Shown: piece by piece, positions 52,506-61,284 of the stretch
Layout: each line of letters opens with the position of its first letter
Position numbering within the stretch: the first letter of the stretch is position 1
Origin: Microbacterium sp. zg-B96
Lineage (GTDB): Bacteria > Actinomycetota > Actinomycetes > Actinomycetales > Microbacteriaceae
Assembly (NCBI RefSeq): GCF_030246865.1
Contig: NZ_CP126738.1
Span: 248,001 to 312,000 of the forward strand
Direction of reading: 5' to 3'
Length of the DNA: 64,000 nt
Position numbers and translations under genes: made by a program
Notes under the pieces: generated by a model
Database searches by the model: none
The model's input: only the letters and a program-made list of their open reading frames with translations
Told to the model about the DNA's origin: nothing

Positions 52506-54593
52506 ATGGTGACGCGAACACCGCCGGCGACTGACGCACCTGCACCGTCCGCGCTCATCCTCCGGCACGTCGAAGATGTGTTCGGCCCGCAGGCGGCGCC
52601 AGCAGCGGTGATCGCGCGCCTGTCCCGCCGAGACCGCTGGCCGGAGGTCCTTCCCCGGCTCAGCGATCTGACCGCCGAGGGCGTGGCCGCCGCCGCTGAC
52701 TTCCAGGCCCTGTCGCCCGAGCTTCGCGCTCATGTGCTCGCGCTCGCCCTCCAGGGTGTGGCGGGCGTTGTGCCGCTGGATCCTGCGGCTGCCTCGGCCA
52801 CCGGGTTCGTCGATGTGGAGCGCGGGGGGCTCATCACCTGGAGTTCGGACGTGCACCGCGTTGCAGTCCTCGCCGGCGCTGACCTCGACGATCATCGGGT
52901 TGCCGGACGCCTCTGCTTCTCAGGCCCCTCGGACCGGCACGGTGGTGCGCTCCACCTGCTCCTGGCCCGGGAGACGGTCGAGCCCACCGACCTGGTTGCT
53001 GCGGCCGATTTCTTCGCGCGCGCGGACCGACCGTCATGGGCGATGGTCTGCCTCGTCAGCGCCGCCGACGCCGCCCCTACTCCCACCGCAGCCGCCTCGT
53101 TCGCCGCCGCCGCAGCGAACATCGCCGCGTTCGAGGGCGACTTCTCCGAGGCCGAGCGGGTGATGAGGAACTTCACCCCCAGCGACACCAAGGTGCTCAT
53201 CCGCGACAGCGCCCCTGCCAGGGCGCTGCGACAAGCGCTCGTCGAGACCAACACCGTCGCCGCGCGGGCTACCGTTCTCGCACGTCTGGAGGAGCCCGGC
53301 ATCACGGCGAGCGCAGCCGGACAGGCCCTCGCCGTCTACGCGCTCGCCAACATCATCGACGGCGATCCGACCTCCTGGGAAGGATTCTTCCGAGCATTCT
53401 CGGCCGCGCCGTCGCCTGCGCATCCCGCGTTCGTGGCCATCGTGCGTACTATCGGCGCCCCGAATACGGCATTCGAACCGCACCTGGATCCGCCCGTCAC
53501 CGACGGGCGGGGATGGTCGCAGCTGGCCGAGTGCATGTCCTCGCTGCTGGACGCATTCCGCGACATGCGCCTGGAATATTCCGCCCCTGCCGTGCTGGGT
53601 GCGCGCGCGGGCAACCGGCTCGTTCGAACGGTCGCGGCGACGTGGGTGTCGGTGACGCTCGCCCACAACCACCACTGGAGCATGCTCGACACAGAGTTGA
53701 AGGTCGCGATGGATACGACGAGCATCGTGCCCGCCCCGCTGATGCGGCTCAATGCCGAGGCTCTGTTCGCCCTTCTTGAAGCGTTCCGCGGCGAACGTGC
53801 CGCGGCGCGGGAGCGCCTGGATCGCATCCGCTCCGAGCCGGCGCTGCGGCGCGCCTATCGGCTTCGGCTGGTTCTGGACTCGGTCGACGTCATGATCGAA
53901 GGACCGCAGGGCAACTACGAGCATGCCCTGGCCCTGCTATCCACACGGGAGCCCGACATCCTCGACCTCACGGTCGGCCCGTGCGGTCCTGTGGAAATCT
54001 TCGACTTCGTCGACTACGCGCTGCTGCTCCAGCAGCACGAGGAGGCCGTCGCACGGGTGGAGCAGGCCCGGGAGATTCTGCGCCCGCATCACTCCGAACG
54101 GGCAGCCTTTGTGCTGGCCGCCTGCGAAGCGGCGATCGCCGCGCGCAACACTCTGACGCCCGCGGAGGATCTCCTCGCCCGTGCGCAGACATTGCCGTTC
54201 GTATACGAATGCGCCCGCCTCCGCCTCGTCTACGCCGAACGCCTCAGGCGGCTGAGCCGCACCGCCGAGGCCCGCCGCCAGCTCCTTCGTGTCGAGGTGG
54301 AGTTCAAGACGGTGCAGGCCGGCGCCTGGATGGACCGGGTGCACAGCGAGTTGCGCGCATGCCAGCGCGGGGCCGTGATGCACGTCGCCGATCTCACCGA
54401 ACAGGAGTCTCGGATCGCGGAGCTCGCCGCCGGCGGCTTGTCGAACAAGGAGATCGGCACCCGATTGCACCTTTCGCCCCGTACGGTCGGCGGGCACCTC
54501 TACAAGGTCTTCCCGAAGCTCGGCATTACCACCCGCGCTCAGTTGCGTGACGCGTTGGTGACCGCCAATCTCCACGACACCACAGAAGGGTAG
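52506..54593 (+). CDS. Large LuxR-family transcriptional regulator
   Basis: 695 residues. The C-terminus (about 630-690) is a LuxR/GerE helix-turn-helix: LTEQESRIAELAAGGLSNKE, then RLHLSPRTVGGHLYKVFPKL. The preceding 600 residues are Ala-rich helices resembling the TPR-like part of LAL regulators, but no Walker A motif is present, so it lacks the usual ATPase module. It is probably leaderless. Divergent from three hydrolases, it likely controls them. Its stop is 10 bases from the convergent flavin oxidoreductase gene. Confidence 0.85.
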   Translation: MVTRTPPATDAPAPSALILRHVEDVFGPQAAPAAVIARLSRRDRWPEVLPRLSDLTAEGVAAAADFQALSPELRAHVLALALQGVAGVVPLDPAAASATGFVDVERGGLITWSSDVHRVAVLAGADLDDHRVAGRLCFSGPSDRHGGALHLLLARETVEPTDLVAAADFFARADRPSWAMVCLVSAADAAPTPTAAASFAAAAANIAAFEGDFSEAERVMRNFTPSDTKVLIRDSAPARALRQALVETNTVAARATVLARLEEPGITASAAGQALAVYALANIIDGDPTSWEGFFRAFSAAPSPAHPAFVAIVRTIGAPNTAFEPHLDPPVTDGRGWSQLAECMSSLLDAFRDMRLEYSAPAVLGARAGNRLVRTVAATWVSVTLAHNHHWSMLDTELKVAMDTTSIVPAPLMRLNAEALFALLEAFRGERAAARERLDRIRSEPALRRAYRLRLVLDSVDVMIEGPQGNYEHALALLSTREPDILDLTVGPCGPVEIFDFVDYALLLQQHEEAVARVEQAREILRPHHSERAAFVLAACEAAIAARNTLTPAEDLLARAQTLPFVYECARLRLVYAERLRRLSRTAEARRQLLRVEVEFKTVQAGAWMDRVHSELRACQRGAVMHVADLTEQESRIAELAAGGLSNKEIGTRLHLSPRTVGGHLYKVFPKLGITTRAQLRDALVTANLHDTTEG

Positions 54594-54603
54594 CGCCCGG
54601 TTC

Positions 54604-55677
54604 TCACGCCGAGATCGAGCGTCCCATCAGTGCGTCGACGGAGGTGCCGCCCAGCTCGCTCTGCACAATCGGGCGCACCTGCGTTCCGAACAACTCGATC
54701 GCATGGAGGAGCTCACGCTGGGGCACTGCCCCCATGTCCATGTGGATGTACTGGCGCACATGCCCCCAGTGTTCGTGCATGAGCAGAATCCGCTCGGCGA
54801 TCTCCTCCGGTGAACCGACCAGCAATCCTCCTTGCGGGCCGGTGTCGCGCTCGTATGAATCCCGCGTCGGAGGACTGAAGCCGCGCTGCTCCCCGACGGT
54901 TTTCATGAACTGATGCCAGTGCGGCCACCACGTTTCGCGCGCGTGGTTGCCGTTCTCGAGGACGAAGCCCGGTGACCCGAGCATGACCAGCGTCTGCTGG
55001 GGTGAATTGCCGAAGTGAGCCGACGCGCGGCGATAAAGTTCAGCGTTCGCGGCGGAGCGGATCGCGCTTCCTCCCAGCACGCCGGTCGCCATCGGAAGGC
55101 CGAGTTGAGCCGCCCGGACGACGGAGCCAGGGTTTCCCCCGACGCCGAGCCAGATCGGGATGGGGCCCTGTTCAGCTCGCGGAGGGGCATACTGGCCGGT
55201 CAGCGCCGGCCGAGTCTCCCCGTGCCACGAGACGCGGGCGGATCGGTTCACTTCGATGAGAAGGTCGAGCTTCTCAGCGAACAGGCGATCGTAGTCCTGA
55301 AGGTCGTACCCGAAGAGCGGAAACGACTCGATGGAAGACCCGCGTCCGGGGATCATCTCCACTCGGCCGCCCGAGATCGCGTCGACCGTGGCGAACTGCT
55401 GGTAGACCCGGACGGGATCGTCGGTGCTGAGGACCGTGACCGCACTGGAGAGTTTGATGCGGGACGTGAGCGCGGCTGCGGCAGCGAGCACCGGTGCGGC
55501 AGCGGACACCGGGAATTCGGGGGTGTGGTGCTCGCCGACTCCGAACCAATCGAGTCCCACCTCCTCGGCGAGCGCGATCGATTCCACGACATTCCGTATC
55601 GCTTGCGCTTCAGACACGCGCGATCCCGTCGCGGGATCGCGGCTAGCATCACCGAAAGCACCGACACCTAGTTCCAC
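54604..55677 (-). CDS. Luciferase-like (LLM) flavin-dependent oxidoreductase (copy 1)
   Basis: 357 residues, TIM-barrel LLM family using FMN or F420. Family landmarks are WFGVGEHHTPEF, SAVTVLSTDDPVRVYQQFATVD, EMIPGRGSSIESFPLFGYDL and PIPIWLGVGGNPGSV. The GTG at 55677 has GGAG 7 bases upstream. It is the last gene of a three-gene operon, 29 bases after the dinucleotide-binding protein gene, and is a paralogue of the first gene (56396). Confidence 0.88.
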   Translation of the reverse strand: MELGVGAFGDASRDPATGSRVSEAQAIRNVVESIALAEEVGLDWFGVGEHHTPEFPVSAAAPVLAAAAALTSRIKLSSAVTVLSTDDPVRVYQQFATVDAISGGRVEMIPGRGSSIESFPLFGYDLQDYDRLFAEKLDLLIEVNRSARVSWHGETRPALTGQYAPPRAEQGPIPIWLGVGGNPGSVVRAAQLGLPMATGVLGGSAIRSAANAELYRRASAHFGNSPQQTLVMLGSPGFVLENGNHARETWWPHWHQFMKTVGEQRGFSPPTRDSYERDTGPQGGLLVGSPEEIAERILLMHEHWGHVRQYIHMDMGAVPQRELLHAIELFGTQVRPIVQSELGGTSVDALMGRSISA

Positions 55678-55706
55678 GATCTTCTCCAGTTCCTTCGAGG
55701 AGGTGC

Positions 55707-56399
55707 TTAGTTCGGGCTTGCATGGACAAGAGGTGCACCATGCGCCGCGTCCGTGAGCGCCCCGGCGTCAAGACGGGCCCCGAACGGCGCTTCACCGGGC
55801 TCGAGCAGGCGTCCCGCGGCAAGTGAGTCAACCTGGACGGCGTCATACCCGATGCGCTCGATGACCTGGGCAACCATCGCGACATCCCTCACATCGTCGC
55901 CGGCGACCGCGATCGCTCGACGGTCCGGATGCCGCGACGGCCGGCGATCCGGTTCCAGATCGTGATAACCCGTGTGATTGAACGACTTGACGACACGGGC
56001 TCCAGGCAGAAGCGCTTGGACGACCGAACTCGTGCCGTCCACGGCTCCATCGAACTCGGCGATCTGTCCGTCGACCGGCGGCCAATAGTTCATGGCGTCG
56101 ACCACGAGTCGTCCCTCGAGCATCGTGGCATCCACGGTCTTGATCCGGTGCAGAGGGAGCGCCAGGATGACCATGTCCGCGTCTGACACCGACTCCTCGG
56201 CCCAGGCCGCGCGGGCACCGGGTGCGACGACGGAGACGATTATCTCAACGAGCGCCGGATCGCCCGACCCGGAAATCGTCACGTCGTATCCTGCGTCGAC
56301 GAGCGCTCGGGCAAGGGCCGTACCCACGCGTCCGGCACCAAGAATGGCGATGCGACGGATCCCAGACGCGCCCGCGCGCCGCTCGTCGGCGGCCCTCAC
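55707..56399 (-). CDS. NAD(P)/F420-type dinucleotide-binding protein
   Basis: 230 residues. A Rossmann motif ILGAGRVGTALARAL (about residues 18-32) and the following VTISGSGDP and VILALPLH segments match the COG2085 group, which includes F420-dependent NADP reductase and short dinucleotide-binding proteins. VVDAMNYWPP and VVKSFNHTGY are further family marks. It sits between two LLM oxidoreductases and may recycle their reduced cofactor, though that is inference. Its GTG overlaps the stop of the upstream LLM gene. Confidence 0.82.
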   Translation of the reverse strand: MRAADERRAGASGIRRIAILGAGRVGTALARALVDAGYDVTISGSGDPALVEIIVSVVAPGARAAWAEESVSDADMVILALPLHRIKTVDATMLEGRLVVDAMNYWPPVDGQIAEFDGAVDGTSSVVQALLPGARVVKSFNHTGYHDLEPDRRPSRHPDRRAIAVAGDDVRDVAMVAQVIERIGYDAVQVDSLAAGRLLEPGEAPFGARLDAGALTDAAHGAPLVHASPN

Positions 56400-57517
56400 G
56401 CTGCACCCGCGTTCTCTTGTCCCATGTCAGCCAGGAGCCGGCGCACACGGGGAACGACCTCGAGCCCGAAGCGTTCAATGGTGTCTGTCTTGGCGGCGTG
56501 ATCCATGCGACTCGCGGCCGCAACGAAATCGAAGCGCGTGGCACCCAGCAGCCCCATCGAGGCCGCGATGCGTCGGGCCACGGTTTCGGCGGAGCCGACG
56601 AAGAGCGCGCCACCCGCTACTTCGGCGTCATAACGATCACGGCGGAACGGAGCCCAGCCGCGCTTCGGGGCCTCGGCGTTCATCATGCCGGACCACACCG
56701 GCCAGAACCGTTCGATGGCCTCTTCATCGCTATCCGCGATGAAGCCGTGCACGTGCATGCCGACGGGCTGATCGACCTGGTCGAGTGCGGACAGCGCCTG
56801 GCGATAAAGCGTGGTCAGGGGTGCGAATCGCTCGATGGTCCCCCCGATGATGCCCAGCATGAGCGGCAGCCCGAAACGGGCAGCACGGATGACGGACTGC
56901 GGACTGCCGCCGACGCCGACCCACACCGGCACTGCACCCGGAGCAAGGGTGGGCTCGAGTACCTGCTCGAACAGTGGCGGGCGGAATCTGCCCGTCCACG
57001 TGACCGGCTGGCTGCGCAGCAACTGCATCAGCAGACCGAGCTTCTCTTCGAACAGGTCCTCGTAGTCCCCCAGGTCGAAACCGAAAAGCGGAAACGATTC
57101 GATCGCCGAACCGCGCCCGACGATCATCTGGGCGCGACCGTGCGAAAGCGCGTCCAGCGTGGCGAACTCGTTGTAGACGCGCACGGGGTCCTGCGTGCTC
57201 AGGACGGTGACGGCTGTGCCGACTCGAAGAGTCGTCGTGCGCGCGGCGATGGCGCCCAGGATCACCGGTCCCGCGGAGTCCATCATTCCCTTGCGGTAGT
57301 GCTCCGCGATGCCGAAGGAGTCCAGGCCCACCCCCTCCGCCGTGACGGCCTCCTCGACGACATCGCGGATGACCTGAGCGCCGCTCACCGTCCCGGCCGG
57401 CCCCTCCGATTGGAAGGCGAACGTACCGATCCCGAAGTGGAGTGCCCCGGGCGCCGGGTCGTTGATGCGTGACTCCGACCAAGAAGGGCTGAGGGAGACT
57501 GATGCTTGGTTACTCAT
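56396..57517 (-). CDS. Luciferase-like (LLM) flavin-dependent oxidoreductase (copy 2)
   Basis: 373 residues, same LLM subfamily as the 54604 product. It has FGIAEHYRKGMM, GTAVTVLSTQDPVRVYNEF, GRGSAIESFPLFGFDLGDYE and PVWVGVGGSPQSVIRAARFG. It has a 27-residue N-terminal extension relative to its paralogue. The ATG at 57517 has no Shine-Dalgarno, and the promoter region is shared with the divergent HxlR gene. First gene of the operon, probably repressed by HxlR and involved in handling an electrophile or a xenobiotic. Confidence 0.88.
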   Translation of the reverse strand: MSNQASVSLSPSWSESRINDPAPGALHFGIGTFAFQSEGPAGTVSGAQVIRDVVEEAVTAEGVGLDSFGIAEHYRKGMMDSAGPVILGAIAARTTTLRVGTAVTVLSTQDPVRVYNEFATLDALSHGRAQMIVGRGSAIESFPLFGFDLGDYEDLFEEKLGLLMQLLRSQPVTWTGRFRPPLFEQVLEPTLAPGAVPVWVGVGGSPQSVIRAARFGLPLMLGIIGGTIERFAPLTTLYRQALSALDQVDQPVGMHVHGFIADSDEEAIERFWPVWSGMMNAEAPKRGWAPFRRDRYDAEVAGGALFVGSAETVARRIAASMGLLGATRFDFVAAASRMDHAAKTDTIERFGLEVVPRVRRLLADMGQENAGAA

Positions 57518-57535
57518 AGTTACTTGTGTACTATG
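57506..57535. promoter_or_regulatory. HxlR promoter and overlapping inverted repeat
   Basis: TTGGTT (57506-57511), a 17-nt spacer and TACTAT (57529-57534) form a good rightward promoter. The inverted repeat CATAGT-N9-ACTATG (57515-57535) overlaps its -10 box and the start codon of the leftward oxidoreductase gene, so one bound repressor could shut off both directions. Confidence 0.65.
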
Positions 57536-57594
57536 CGATAACCAGTCACTGCAACGTTACCCAGTCACCCCCATGTGACCGAGTGGAGGATCCG

Positions 57595-57987
57595 ATGGCC
57601 GATGCCGCGCCGCAAACCATGCTTCAGATCTGTACGGAAGACGACCCGCTCCTGTTCCGCTCGATCCTGGACCGGGTGGGCGACAAGTGGACGCTCATCA
57701 TCATCGGGCTGCTCGAGCAGAAGACGCATAGATTCACGGAGCTCCTCTCCGCGATTCCGGGCATCTCGCGGCGAATGCTCACGCTGAGCCTGCGATCTCT
57801 CGAACGCGACGGGCTTGTCGAGCGGACCGTCTACGCACAGGTGCCGCCGCGGGTCGAGTACCGGGTGACCCCGCTCGGCCTTGGCCTGAGCGAGCCGGTG
57901 TTGGCTCTGGCGGGGTGGGTCGCCCGACACAAGGGCGAGATCGCCGCCCACCGCACGACCTTCGACGAATCAGCGTGTGACGACTGA
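57595..57987 (+). CDS. HxlR family transcriptional regulator
   Basis: 130 residues, winged helix of the HxlR (MarR-like) family: SILDRVGDKWTLIIIGLLEQ, then RFTELLSAIPGISRRMLTLSLRSLERDGLV and the wing with VPPRVEYRVTPLG. One Cys at the N-terminus (LQICTED) could be a redox sensor, as in some family members. The ATG at 57595 follows GTGGAGGA; a longer frame from 57526 lacks support. Divergent from the LLM operon, so it probably senses the compound that the oxidoreductases remove. Confidence 0.88.
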   Translation: MADAAPQTMLQICTEDDPLLFRSILDRVGDKWTLIIIGLLEQKTHRFTELLSAIPGISRRMLTLSLRSLERDGLVERTVYAQVPPRVEYRVTPLGLGLSEPVLALAGWVARHKGEIAAHRTTFDESACDD

Positions 57988-58019
57988 CGGGAGGGCGTTG
58001 ATTTCGCAGTTCGCCCCAT

Positions 58020-58388
58020 ATGCGTCGCGGTGAGCGCGGGAAGCAGTACCCGGTCCACGAGGTCCTGCACCGTCGCCGGGTCGAGCGCCTGCCGCTGTAT
58101 GGACACGCGGCCGAAGGCCACCGAGGGAACGATGCTCGTGATCAGCGGGACCGGCGTGGAGGGGGCCACCGTGCCCCGCTCGATCCCACGCTCGATCACG
58201 GCGACGATCGCCGCGAACGGCGGACCGCCGATGGCCTCGCGGGCGGCCTCGTACAGCTCCGGGTTACGGCCGAACTCGAGCGCGCGCACCGCGGCGACGG
58301 CGAGGTCGATCTTGCCCGGCCACCGACGGTAGATGGCAGCTTTGCTGCTGCCCGCGGCGCGGGTGCGGTCAGCACGTGTTTTCGATCA
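58020..58388 (-). pseudogene. Remnant of a TetR-family regulator gene, truncated at its 5' end
   Basis: Minus-strand frame from about 58385 to 58025. It retains the end of the TetR DNA-binding domain (RAAGSSKAAIYRRWPGKIDL) and much of the ligand domain (VRALEFGRNPELYEAA through VQDLVDRVLLPAL). An in-frame TGA at 58386-58388 stands where the first helices should be, no start codon precedes the motif, and the first roughly 35 residues are missing. After LLPALTA the frame runs on into unrelated sequence. This explains the otherwise empty 57988-58464 gap. Confidence 0.75.
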
Positions 58389-58452
58389 ATCTCTCACGCG
58401 GGCCGACGGAGGCAGGCGCCGAGCACGCACTCCAGCGCGGCACCCCTTAGGC

Positions 58453-58458
58453 TAGGCT
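58453..58458 (+). promoter_or_regulatory. Leaderless promoter of the hybrid kinase (-10 TAGGCT)
   Basis: TAGGCT is followed by six C residues and the ATG at 58465; no Shine-Dalgarno is possible. Confidence 0.6.
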
Positions 58459-58464
58459 CCCCCC

Positions 58465-61284
58465 ATGTCGCCTCCCGACCCGCTCTTCGATTGCGAGGGC
58501 GAGATGGCGTCAGCAGTGGCTGCACACGACTGGTCCGGGACGCCCTTGGGGCCCGTCAGCTCTTGGACAGCCGCACTTCGGACGGCGGTGGGGCTCGTAT
58601 TGCGGAGTCGCTACCCGATGGTGCTCACGTGGGGCGAGGACCTCGTGATGCTCTACAACGACGCTTACATTCCCACGGTCGGGCCAAAGCACCCTGCGCT
58701 GGGCGAAAAGCTCAGCCACGTGTTCGCGGAGATCTGGGACGACATCGGTCCTATGCAGCGGTCGGTGCTCGCCGGAGGGCCGGCGGTCTACCTCGAGGAC
58801 TTCCGCCTCTCCATCGAGCTGGCGAGCGGCCTGACAGAGAATTTCTTCACGTTCTCGTACTCCCACGTCCCGGATGACGAAGGTCCCGGTGGAGTGCTGA
58901 CGGTCATGTCCCTCACCACCCGCCAGGTGGTGGCGGCTCGCCGCCTCGCGTTGCTGCACCGCTTGGCTTTGGAGGTCGACCGGGCGCTCGCGCCCCACGA
59001 GGCTATGGACGCAGCCCTCCAGGTCCTGTCCGGCGCGAGCGATGATCTGGTGGGTGGAGCGCTCTACACCCGCACGAAGCCGTCGGACGGCGCCGCGCCA
59101 ATCATGAGACGTTTGGGGGTTTTCGGAGAAGTCGGGTGTGCGGAGTTCCCTGAGCGAATTCAGTCGTCGTCCCATCCGGTGGTGCACGCGTGGCAGGGGC
59201 GGTCGCCCGTCCGCGCCCAGAACGGGCCGCCGCCGGCGGGCAGACTTCCGACGTCGTGGGTTGCCATTCCCGTGCACGGACAGGGCGAGGTCGAGGCCGT
59301 GCTAGCGCTGTTCCCTCACCCGCTCCGGCCAGCGGACACCGACCAGGATCGGTTCCTGGAGCTGATCGCCGACCAGGTCGGGCAGATCCTGGGCATGGCG
59401 ACGGCACGAGATCGTGAACGTGCACGCCTGGAGGCGCTGGCTGCGCTCGATGCGGCGAAGACTGCGTTCCTGTCCAATGTCAGCCATGAGTTCCGGACCC
59501 CGCTCACCCTCCTCCTCGGCCCTTTGCAGGACGTCGTTGACGGGCGGGCGTCGGCGATTGAACGTGCCGAGGCCGAGGTGATGAGATCCACTGCGCTGCG
59601 GCTCCTTTGGATGGTGAACACACTGCTGGACGTAGCCAGGATCGAGGAAGGTGGCATGGTCGCCACACCGGAGATGATCGATGTCGCTCAGATCACTGGG
59701 GACCTGCTCCGACCGTTCGAACTGGCTGCTCGGCGGACCGGGCTTCAGTTGCACAGCGATCTGGATCCGACCCTCGGGCAGGTGCTCGTTGATCCGGAGT
59801 TGTGGGAGAAGATCGTGCTCAACCTGGTCGCCAACGCGATCAAGTTCACGTTGCGCGGCTCGGTTCGTGTGATGGTCGCCGCCCGCGACGGCCGACTGGT
59901 CCTCCGCGTCTCCGATACCGGGGTGGGCATACCCTCCTCGGAGATCCCACACGTCTTCGACCGCTTTCACCGGGTTAGGGACGACGACACCCGCAGCGTG
60001 GAGGGCACCGGCCTCGGCCTCGCTCTCGTGGCCGAGGCTGCGCGGGCGATGAGCGGCACAGCGACGGTGCGCTCCGAGCCGGGGATGGGTTCCGCCTTCG
60101 AGGTGACGCTGCCGCTGGTTCGCACGGGTCCCGCCTCCCGGTGGAGCCCCCACGTCGATGTGGCCATGGCGATAGCGGAAGACCTGGTGGCGTCCGACGA
60201 CCAGGAGATCGTGCGTGTGGGCCAGCAGCCGCCCCTGGGACGGGATGGACCTGCCATCCTGGTGGTGGAGGACAACGCCGCGCTCCGCTCGCGGCTCGCC
60301 CGGTTGCTCAGCGACCTGGGGACGGTCACCGCCGTCCCGGACGGGGTTGCGGCGCTTGAGATTCTCCGGTCCGAACAGGTGAGCCTGGTGGTGACCGACG
60401 TGATGATGCCACGGATGGACGGGCTGACCCTCCTGCAGGCGATTCGTAGCGACGAGTCACTGCGCAGGATTCCGGTCGTGCTGCTCTCCGCCGTGGCGGG
60501 GTCCGAGGCAGCAGCGGGAGCGATTGAGGCGGGGGCCGACGACTACGTGGTGAAGCCGTTCACACCCGGAGAGCTGCTGGCCAGGTGCCGCATGAACCTC
60601 GAACTCGCTGAGTACCGCGCGACCGCTGCGGCCAGCAACGCACGCGGCGCGCTGCTCGCTGGCGTGAGCCACGACATGCAGACGCCCCTGTCCGTCATTA
60701 CGAGCGCCCTCGACCTCCTCAGCGAGCCCAGCATGGATGAGGGGCGTCGCCGCAGGATCCTGACCCGTGCCCAGGTGCGTGCGGCCCAGCTGAGCCGACT
60801 CGTGACGCAATTCCTGGATTGGTCGAGACTGAACATGAGCGAGCCGCTCCCGATCCGGGTCGGGGCAGTGGACCTCAAGGACATCATCAGCGAAATCGTC
60901 TCCGAGCACGAGCAGATCGCGATTCGCGTGACCGGGGACCCAGAACGGGAAGTGTGGTGTGACGACCGACGCACCGCTCAGATCCTTCATAACCTCGTGG
61001 AGAACGCGGAGCGGGTGGCCCGCACCCATATCGAGATCCGGATAGAGAGTGACGACGACCTGTGCGTTGTGCGGGTCGTCGACGATGGATCGGGGGTGAG
61101 TCCTGAGGTTTTACCGCTCCTCTTCGAGGCGTTTGGCCCGACTACGGCTGCGAAGGGCAACGGCCTCGGGCTGCACATCTCCCGAGCCGCCGCCCAAGCG
61201 CAGGGAGGCGCACTGGAGTTGGAGTCCACCGGTCCGGAGGGCTCGGTGTTCGCGTTGCGCCTTCCGAGGAGGCGACCGTGCTGA
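58465..61284 (+). CDS. Hybrid sensor kinase with two histidine-kinase cores and a receiver
   Basis: 939 residues, no membrane helix. Domain order: a PAS-like sensor opening with DWSGTPLGPVSSW (about 20-150), a GAF-like region (about 155-310), and kinase core 1 with H341 in VSHEFRTPL plus N, G1 and G2 boxes (NLVANAIKF, DTGVGIPSSE, EGTGLGLALV). A receiver with D645 (VTDVMMPRMDG) follows, then kinase core 2 with H736 (VSHDMQTPL) and an ATPase domain (NLVENAERV, DDGSGVSPEV, GNGLGLHIS). Two complete cores in one chain are unusual and allow an internal relay. It is coupled to the stand-alone receiver gene by a 7-base overlap. Confidence 0.9.
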   Translation: MSPPDPLFDCEGEMASAVAAHDWSGTPLGPVSSWTAALRTAVGLVLRSRYPMVLTWGEDLVMLYNDAYIPTVGPKHPALGEKLSHVFAEIWDDIGPMQRSVLAGGPAVYLEDFRLSIELASGLTENFFTFSYSHVPDDEGPGGVLTVMSLTTRQVVAARRLALLHRLALEVDRALAPHEAMDAALQVLSGASDDLVGGALYTRTKPSDGAAPIMRRLGVFGEVGCAEFPERIQSSSHPVVHAWQGRSPVRAQNGPPPAGRLPTSWVAIPVHGQGEVEAVLALFPHPLRPADTDQDRFLELIADQVGQILGMATARDRERARLEALAALDAAKTAFLSNVSHEFRTPLTLLLGPLQDVVDGRASAIERAEAEVMRSTALRLLWMVNTLLDVARIEEGGMVATPEMIDVAQITGDLLRPFELAARRTGLQLHSDLDPTLGQVLVDPELWEKIVLNLVANAIKFTLRGSVRVMVAARDGRLVLRVSDTGVGIPSSEIPHVFDRFHRVRDDDTRSVEGTGLGLALVAEAARAMSGTATVRSEPGMGSAFEVTLPLVRTGPASRWSPHVDVAMAIAEDLVASDDQEIVRVGQQPPLGRDGPAILVVEDNAALRSRLARLLSDLGTVTAVPDGVAALEILRSEQVSLVVTDVMMPRMDGLTLLQAIRSDESLRRIPVVLLSAVAGSEAAAGAIEAGADDYVVKPFTPGELLARCRMNLELAEYRATAAASNARGALLAGVSHDMQTPLSVITSALDLLSEPSMDEGRRRRILTRAQVRAAQLSRLVTQFLDWSRLNMSEPLPIRVGAVDLKDIISEIVSEHEQIAIRVTGDPEREVWCDDRRTAQILHNLVENAERVARTHIEIRIESDDDLCVVRVVDDGSGVSPEVLPLLFEAFGPTTAAKGNGLGLHISRAAAQAQGGALELESTGPEGSVFALRLPRRRPC

